DNA of 9,882 nt from Candidatus Delongbacteria bacterium (GTDB lineage: Bacteria; CAIWAD01; BS150m-G50). The stretch lies in contig JADHUQ010000083.1 of the NCBI GenBank assembly GCA_016784425.1, positions 1 to 9,882 of the forward strand, given 5' to 3'. Under the pieces are notes generated by a model. The model did no database searches, had not been told where the DNA came from, and saw nothing but the letters and a program-made list of their open reading frames with translations. Within the stretch, counting starts at the first letter, position 1. The number at the start of each line of letters is the position of its first letter. A program made the translations under genes and the position numbers. Below are positions 6,320 to 9,882 of this stretch, piece by piece.

Positions 6320-7354
6320 ATGAAAATCCTGCAAATGTGCGACGTGCGCTGGTATAATGCCAACGCGCATTATGTGTTCGAACTTACCCGCGGCCTGCTG
6401 GCAGCGGGGCATGAGGTGACGCTCTGGGTTCGTGAAAACACACCGCTGGCTCAACGGGGAAAAGCAGCCGGCCTCCCGGTGGTAAGCCACCGCCCGGGAG
6501 ATCCTTTCAAACTGTTCCGGCTCTGGTGGTTGATCAAACGGAGCGGTTACGATATCGTCAATGTCCATCGCGGATCCGATCTCTTTCTGGTGATGCTGCT
6601 GAAGTTGTTTTATCAGGTGAAGGTCGTTGTATCACGTAGTGATATCCGCCCGTTTAAAAACAATGTCGTCAATCGCTGGTTTTTTGCCCAGCAGGTCGAC
6701 CAGGTGATTCTCAGTGGCCGCTTCCATCTGGAGCAGGGGATGATGGCACCATTCGCACTCCCGGATGAGTGTATCACGGTAGTACCGCTGGGTATGGAGA
6801 TGCCGCCACTGGAGCCGTTAACGGAGCGTCCCCGACCTTTTCGTCTGGTCATGGTGGCGCGCTTTGACAGGGTAAAAGGGCACCTGATCCTGCTGGATGC
6901 TTTCCGGCGAGTTCAGCCGGCAATACCGGAGGTGGAACTGGGACTGATAGGTTATCCGGCGGCTATCAGCAGTGCGGAACTGCGTCGGGCGGCGGCCGGA
7001 TTGCCGGTGCACATCATCGATGGTCCGGTGGACATGCAGGAAACACTGGCAGGATATCAGGTAGGCATAATCGCTTCTACCGCCTCAGAGGCTGTTGCCC
7101 GGTCCGGTCTGGAGTATCTCAACCGGGGGATGCCGGTGATCGGTACCCGGGTGAATTCAATCCCGGAGCTGGTCGACGAAGGGGTGAACGGTCTGCTGGT
7201 ACCCCCCGATGATCCCGGCGCGCTGGGTGAAGCGATGGTCAGGATCTATCATGAGTATACCGCTTTTCAGGCAGGGGTGATGCGGACCAGGGAGCGCTAC
7301 TCCCTCGAGAGGATGATAACCGCAACAGCTACAATTTACGGACAACTGCTGTGA
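6320..7354 (+). CDS. Glycosyltransferase family 4 (GT-B fold)
   Basis: A 344-residue retaining-type glycosyltransferase. The N-terminal domain starts MKILQMCDVRWYNANAHYV, with FELTRGLLAAGHEVTLWV (20-37) and YDIVNVHRGSDLFLVML (77-93), a layout common to LPS-core GT4 enzymes. The donor domain has RLVMVARFDRVKGH (175-188), in which R181 and K186 fit the phosphate-binding residues, and an EX7E motif (E257 and E265), followed by RGMPVIGTRVNSIPELV. The frame is open back to 6221 inside the preceding gene, but that extension is cysteine- and serine-rich and non-homologous, so I take the ATG at 6320, 13 bases after the upstream stop. No good Shine-Dalgarno precedes it. The stop shares one base with the next ATG (TGATG). 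G+C content is higher again here than in the preceding gene. Specific sugar unknown. Confidence 0.86.
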   Translation: MKILQMCDVRWYNANAHYVFELTRGLLAAGHEVTLWVRENTPLAQRGKAAGLPVVSHRPGDPFKLFRLWWLIKRSGYDIVNVHRGSDLFLVMLLKLFYQVKVVVSRSDIRPFKNNVVNRWFFAQQVDQVILSGRFHLEQGMMAPFALPDECITVVPLGMEMPPLEPLTERPRPFRLVMVARFDRVKGHLILLDAFRRVQPAIPEVELGLIGYPAAISSAELRRAAAGLPVHIIDGPVDMQETLAGYQVGIIASTASEAVARSGLEYLNRGMPVIGTRVNSIPELVDEGVNGLLVPPDDPGALGEAMVRIYHEYTAFQAGVMRTRERYSLERMITATATIYGQLL

Positions 7355-8106
7355 TGATACCAGTTTCGGTTGTGATTATCGTACGCAATGAGGAGCGCAA
7401 CCTGCCCCGTCTGTTGAAGTCGATCGATTTCACGGACGATATTGTAGTGGTAGACTCAGACAGCACCGATGCAACTATCAGCCTCGCACGTGCCCGGGGT
7501 TGCCGCTGTTTCAATCGTGCTTTTGATGGATTTGGTCCGCAGAAGCGCTATGCAGTAGCCCAGGCGCTACATGACTGGGTGCTGATCCTGGATGCCGATG
7601 AGGAGATCAGCCACCAACTGCATCGTCAACTGTTGGAGGTCGATTATACTGCAGTAAATTGGGTGTACCGTATTCGGCGTCGCAGCTTTTACCTGGGTCG
7701 CTGGATCCGTTTTACCGAATGGCGCCGTGACAAACCGCTACGGCTCTTTCACCGTACACGGGGAAACTATGGTGATGACCTTGTTCACGAGTCGCTGCAG
7801 CATGACGCCCGGGAGCGAATTCTTCCCGGCCCACTCCTGCATTATCCCTACGACTCCATCGGCCACCACCTGCAGAAGATTGACCTTTATACCAGACTAC
7901 GGGCCGCAGACCTGACCCGTAACTATGGTTTTGCCTCTCTGTTGCTGCGCCCGCCCTGGAAGCTGTTGCGCAACCTGATTTTGACAGGGGGGTTCCTTGA
8001 TGGCTGGCAGGGACTGGTGGTATCGGTGATGGCGTCCATCCACGAGTTTCTCAAAGTGGCACGTGTCCTGGAGAAGAAATATGCGCGTGATACATATAAA
8101 CAGTGA
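7354..8106 (+). CDS. WaaE/KdtX-like GT2 LPS-core glycosyltransferase
   Basis: A 250-residue GT2 enzyme of the WaaE type, a family that adds beta-linked glucose to the inner-core heptose in enterobacteria; the sugar here is not known. Landmarks are SVVIIVRNEERNLPRLLKSI (5-24), VVVDSDSTDAT (31-41), WVLILDADEEIS (75-86) with the catalytic-site DADEE, RLFHR (130-134) and LVHESL (143-148), plus HYPYDSIGHHLQKIDLYT (163-180). All are in the order usual for this family. A hydrophobic C-terminal stretch (about 205-232) could lie on the membrane. The ATG at 7354 overlaps the preceding TGA by one base; a GTG directly before it (7351) would add one methionine and cannot be excluded. The 3' end overlaps the next gene by 26 bases. 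This gene is the best internal evidence that the cluster builds LPS core rather than capsule. Confidence 0.87.
   Translation: MIPVSVVIIVRNEERNLPRLLKSIDFTDDIVVVDSDSTDATISLARARGCRCFNRAFDGFGPQKRYAVAQALHDWVLILDADEEISHQLHRQLLEVDYTAVNWVYRIRRRSFYLGRWIRFTEWRRDKPLRLFHRTRGNYGDDLVHESLQHDARERILPGPLLHYPYDSIGHHLQKIDLYTRLRAADLTRNYGFASLLLRPPWKLLRNLILTGGFLDGWQGLVVSVMASIHEFLKVARVLEKKYARDTYKQ
8070..8073 (+). promoter_or_regulatory. Ribosome binding site fixing the start of the third GT4 gene
   Basis: GGAG lies seven bases before the ATG at 8081, inside the coding region of the WaaE-like gene. The frame also has a GTG at 8063, but the spacing and the MRVIHINSE Rossmann start favour 8081. Confidence 0.6.
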
Positions 8107-9178
8107 AACCAGCTGGCGTGGCGGGGAGCAACAGCTGCTCTACCTGGCCGCTGGTCTGAAATCCTGTGGTATAGAGCAGATCGTCGCAGCTCGGCCTGCT
8201 TCTCCACTGGCCGCCAGACTGAAAAGCGCAGATATCCCGCTGCTACCGGTAACTCCCGCTTATGGTTGGGATCTCAAAACCGTTCGCATCCTGCGGGGTG
8301 TAGTCAACGATTGGCAACCTGATCTGATCCATGCACATACCGGCCATGGGCACACCCTCGGCTGGTTGACAGCGCGTCAGACCGGGACGCCTCTGGTCGT
8401 CTCACGCCGGGTGGACTTTCGGCGGGGACGCAATCTCTTCAGTCGCTGGAAGTTCCTCTCACCCGCGATCAGCCGGTACATAACCGTGTCGGCCGCCATC
8501 CGTGATATTCTGGTCGCCGATGGTGTCAACAGGGAGCGAATTACCGTCGTACATTCCGGTATCGATCCGGAACGATTTGCCGATACCAAACCGGATCACG
8601 CCTGGTTGAAACAGGCAGGTGTCCCCACCGCCGGGATACTGCTGGGTAACGTGGCGGCACTGGCGCCCCACAAGGATCAGGCTACACTGATCCGGGCCAT
8701 GCGGGTGGTTGCGCTGGCCCGTCCCGATGTCAATCTGGTAATCGTGGGCGAAGGCCACCTGCGAAAACGCCTTACCCGACTGGTGCAGTCGCTGGGTCTT
8801 ACCAGACGAGTGTTCCTGCCCGGTTTCAGTGACAATGTCGGCGGGGTGATGAAACTGTTCGACATTTTCGTGATGAGTTCCCGCACGGAGGGGTTGGGAA
8901 CAGCCATCCTGGACGCGCTGGCTCTCTCCCTCCCGGTGGTCGCCACTAATACAGGGGGGATTCCGGAGATTATCACCGACGGTGGTGAGGGTTTACTGGT
9001 ACCGCCGGGCGATCCGATACAGCTGGCTGACCGTATCCTCCAATTGGCCGGAAATCCAGTCACCCGAAAACACTTCACCGACCGCGCCCGCCAACGGGCA
9101 CTTGAGTTCGACAAGAAAATTATGGTTGAGAGAACACGAGCCGTTTATGACGAAATCACCACCGGTAAGCTTGGTTAG
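8081..9178 (+). CDS. Glycosyltransferase family 4 with an EX7D variant of the catalytic motif
   Basis: A 365-residue GT-B glycosyltransferase. The N-terminal MRVIHINSETSWRGGEQQLL contains the WRGGE(Q/N)Q acceptor-side loop common in LPS-associated GT4 enzymes. DLIHAHTGHGHTLG (81-94), PLVVSRRVDF (104-113) and ITVVHSGIDPERF (154-166) follow. The donor domain has GNVAALAPHKDQATLI (189-204), with K198 in the phosphate-binding position, then NLVIVGEGHLR (218-228). The usual EX7E is read here as E270 and D278 (RTEGLGTAILDAL), so the second acidic residue is shortened to aspartate; GLGTAxLDA versions occur in this subgroup, so activity is likely kept. It overlaps the WaaE-like gene by 26 bases and the DUF3108 gene by 32, indicating tight coupling. 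Sampled lines here are G+C-rich (39 of 60 at 8641 and at 8701). Sugar specificity unknown. Confidence 0.87.
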   Translation: MRVIHINSETSWRGGEQQLLYLAAGLKSCGIEQIVAARPASPLAARLKSADIPLLPVTPAYGWDLKTVRILRGVVNDWQPDLIHAHTGHGHTLGWLTARQTGTPLVVSRRVDFRRGRNLFSRWKFLSPAISRYITVSAAIRDILVADGVNRERITVVHSGIDPERFADTKPDHAWLKQAGVPTAGILLGNVAALAPHKDQATLIRAMRVVALARPDVNLVIVGEGHLRKRLTRLVQSLGLTRRVFLPGFSDNVGGVMKLFDIFVMSSRTEGLGTAILDALALSLPVVATNTGGIPEIITDGGEGLLVPPGDPIQLADRILQLAGNPVTRKHFTDRARQRALEFDKKIMVERTRAVYDEITTGKLG

Positions 9179-9882
9179 CCTGTTCCTGGTACTATTTCTG
9201 CTGTCAGTCACACCGGTAGACAGCTACTGTACTATCCCGAGCGGTTTTGGTCCCGGCGAGCAGCTGATTTATGATGTCGACTGGGGACTGATCAATGCCG
9301 GTGAAACAGAGTTGAGTATTCTCGATACTGTCCGGGTGAATGGTCATCTCTGTTATCACCTGCTCTCCCGCACCCACTCCAATAACTTCGTGACCACCTT
9401 TTTCAAGGTTGACGACCGGGTTGAAAGCATGATGGATGTTGCCGGGCTTTTCTCCCGCGGCTTCCAGAAGCATCTGCGGGAGGGGGATTACCGCGAAGAC
9501 CGCTGGTTCAGGATCAGTCAGGAAGAACAGCTCGTTTTTCAGCTGGATACCACTGCCACCACCAAATACACCGCCGATACCCTCCAGGTGGAGTTCGGGG
9601 TGCAGGATGTGTTGAGTGCCCTGCAGTATGTGCGCCTCCAGGATCTGGAACCGGGTACTGAGATCCGGGTAATGACGGTAGACAATCTCAATCCTTATGA
9701 GCTGGTCGTGAAGGTCCACCGGCGGCAACGGGTAAAGGTGCCTGCCGGGCGTTTTGATTGCCTGGTGGTGGAACCGCTGCTGAAATCCACCGGCCTGTTC
9801 AAATCCAAAGGGAAATTGACTATCTGGTTGACGGACGACGAGCGACGACTGCCGGTCCTGATGAAGAGCAAAATACTGATCG
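9147..9882 (+). CDS. DUF3108-family exported protein (3' truncated by window edge)
   Basis: An open frame runs from the ATG at 9147 to the window edge, giving 245 residues with no stop. The N-terminus is a Sec-type signal: a lysine at 3, a hydrophobic core (about 9-21) and a polar region ending near 26. The mature part starts FGPGEQLIYDVDWGLINAGE (34-53), the F-x-PGE-x-L-x-Y-x-V-x-W opening of DUF3108. SNNFVTTFFKVDDRVESMMD (78-97), KHLREGDYRED (108-118), VQDVLSALQYVR (152-163) and VPAGRFDCLVVEP (198-210) fit the family. These are beta-rich, periplasmic or outer-membrane-facing proteins of unknown function, often near LPS genes. A cysteine at 28 is not in a convincing lipobox. The start lies 32 bases inside the preceding GT4 gene with only a weak GAG (9138-9140) upstream; TTG 9171 is less likely because it would cut the signal peptide. 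Confidence 0.85.
   Translation, partial: MTKSPPVSLVSLFLVLFLLSVTPVDSYCTIPSGFGPGEQLIYDVDWGLINAGETELSILDTVRVNGHLCYHLLSRTHSNNFVTTFFKVDDRVESMMDVAGLFSRGFQKHLREGDYREDRWFRISQEEQLVFQLDTTATTKYTADTLQVEFGVQDVLSALQYVRLQDLEPGTEIRVMTVDNLNPYELVVKVHRRQRVKVPAGRFDCLVVEPLLKSTGLFKSKGKLTIWLTDDERRLPVLMKSKILI

Noticed and set aside
9204..9728. A 174-codon minus-strand open frame at the end of the window.
   Set aside because: It is opposite the DUF3108 gene, whose plus-strand translation has a signal peptide and family motifs. The antisense product has none.
1..9882. CRISPR array, tRNA, rRNA, insertion sequence or attachment site.
   Set aside because: Coding genes fill almost the whole window, and I found no regularly spaced direct repeats, transposase motifs or terminal inverted repeats.

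Overview
The window is one continuous run of eleven plus-strand genes from the cell-surface polysaccharide (LPS or lipooligosaccharide) locus of a Gram-negative bacterium. The first and last genes are cut by the window edges. Gaps are tiny (the largest is 58 bases, 1145-1202), five junctions overlap, and I see no terminator or convincing promoter inside, so the whole stretch reads as part of one operon. Base composition is moderate to high GC. An MsbA-like exporter, a WaaE-like core transferase and a DUF3108 envelope protein imply an outer membrane. The lineage cannot be fixed from this sequence; a deltaproteobacterium-like or candidate-phylum (for example Zixibacteria-like) organism is a guess.

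Layout: (1) the C-terminal two thirds of an MsbA-type ABC exporter (2-1144); (2) a GT4 glycosyltransferase (1203-2336) and a GT2 glycosyltransferase (2333-3295); (3) a central block with a GT2/GT7C-type transferase from a TTG start (3292-4155), a LicC-like cytidylyltransferase (4185-4880), a LicD/fukutin-family phosphotransferase (4908-5537) and a DXD glycosyltransferase of the capsule-synthesis/GT32-like type (5539-6306); (4) a GT4 - WaaE-like GT2 - GT4 trio (6320-9178); (5) a secreted DUF3108 protein (9147 to the edge), whose start overlaps the preceding gene.

Working model (inference): the six glycosyltransferases build a core oligosaccharide or short glycan on a lipid carrier or lipid A. 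The LicC-like enzyme makes a CDP-activated alcohol, and the LicD-like enzyme moves the phospho-alcohol onto a sugar. The MsbA-like exporter flips the lipid-linked product. This would make the locus a phosphocholine-like (or other phospho-alcohol) LPS decoration system. No choline kinase or choline permease (LicA/LicB) lies in the window, so the substituent is unknown. The central block samples lower in GC than its flanks, which suggests a variable cassette set into a conserved LPS-core backbone.
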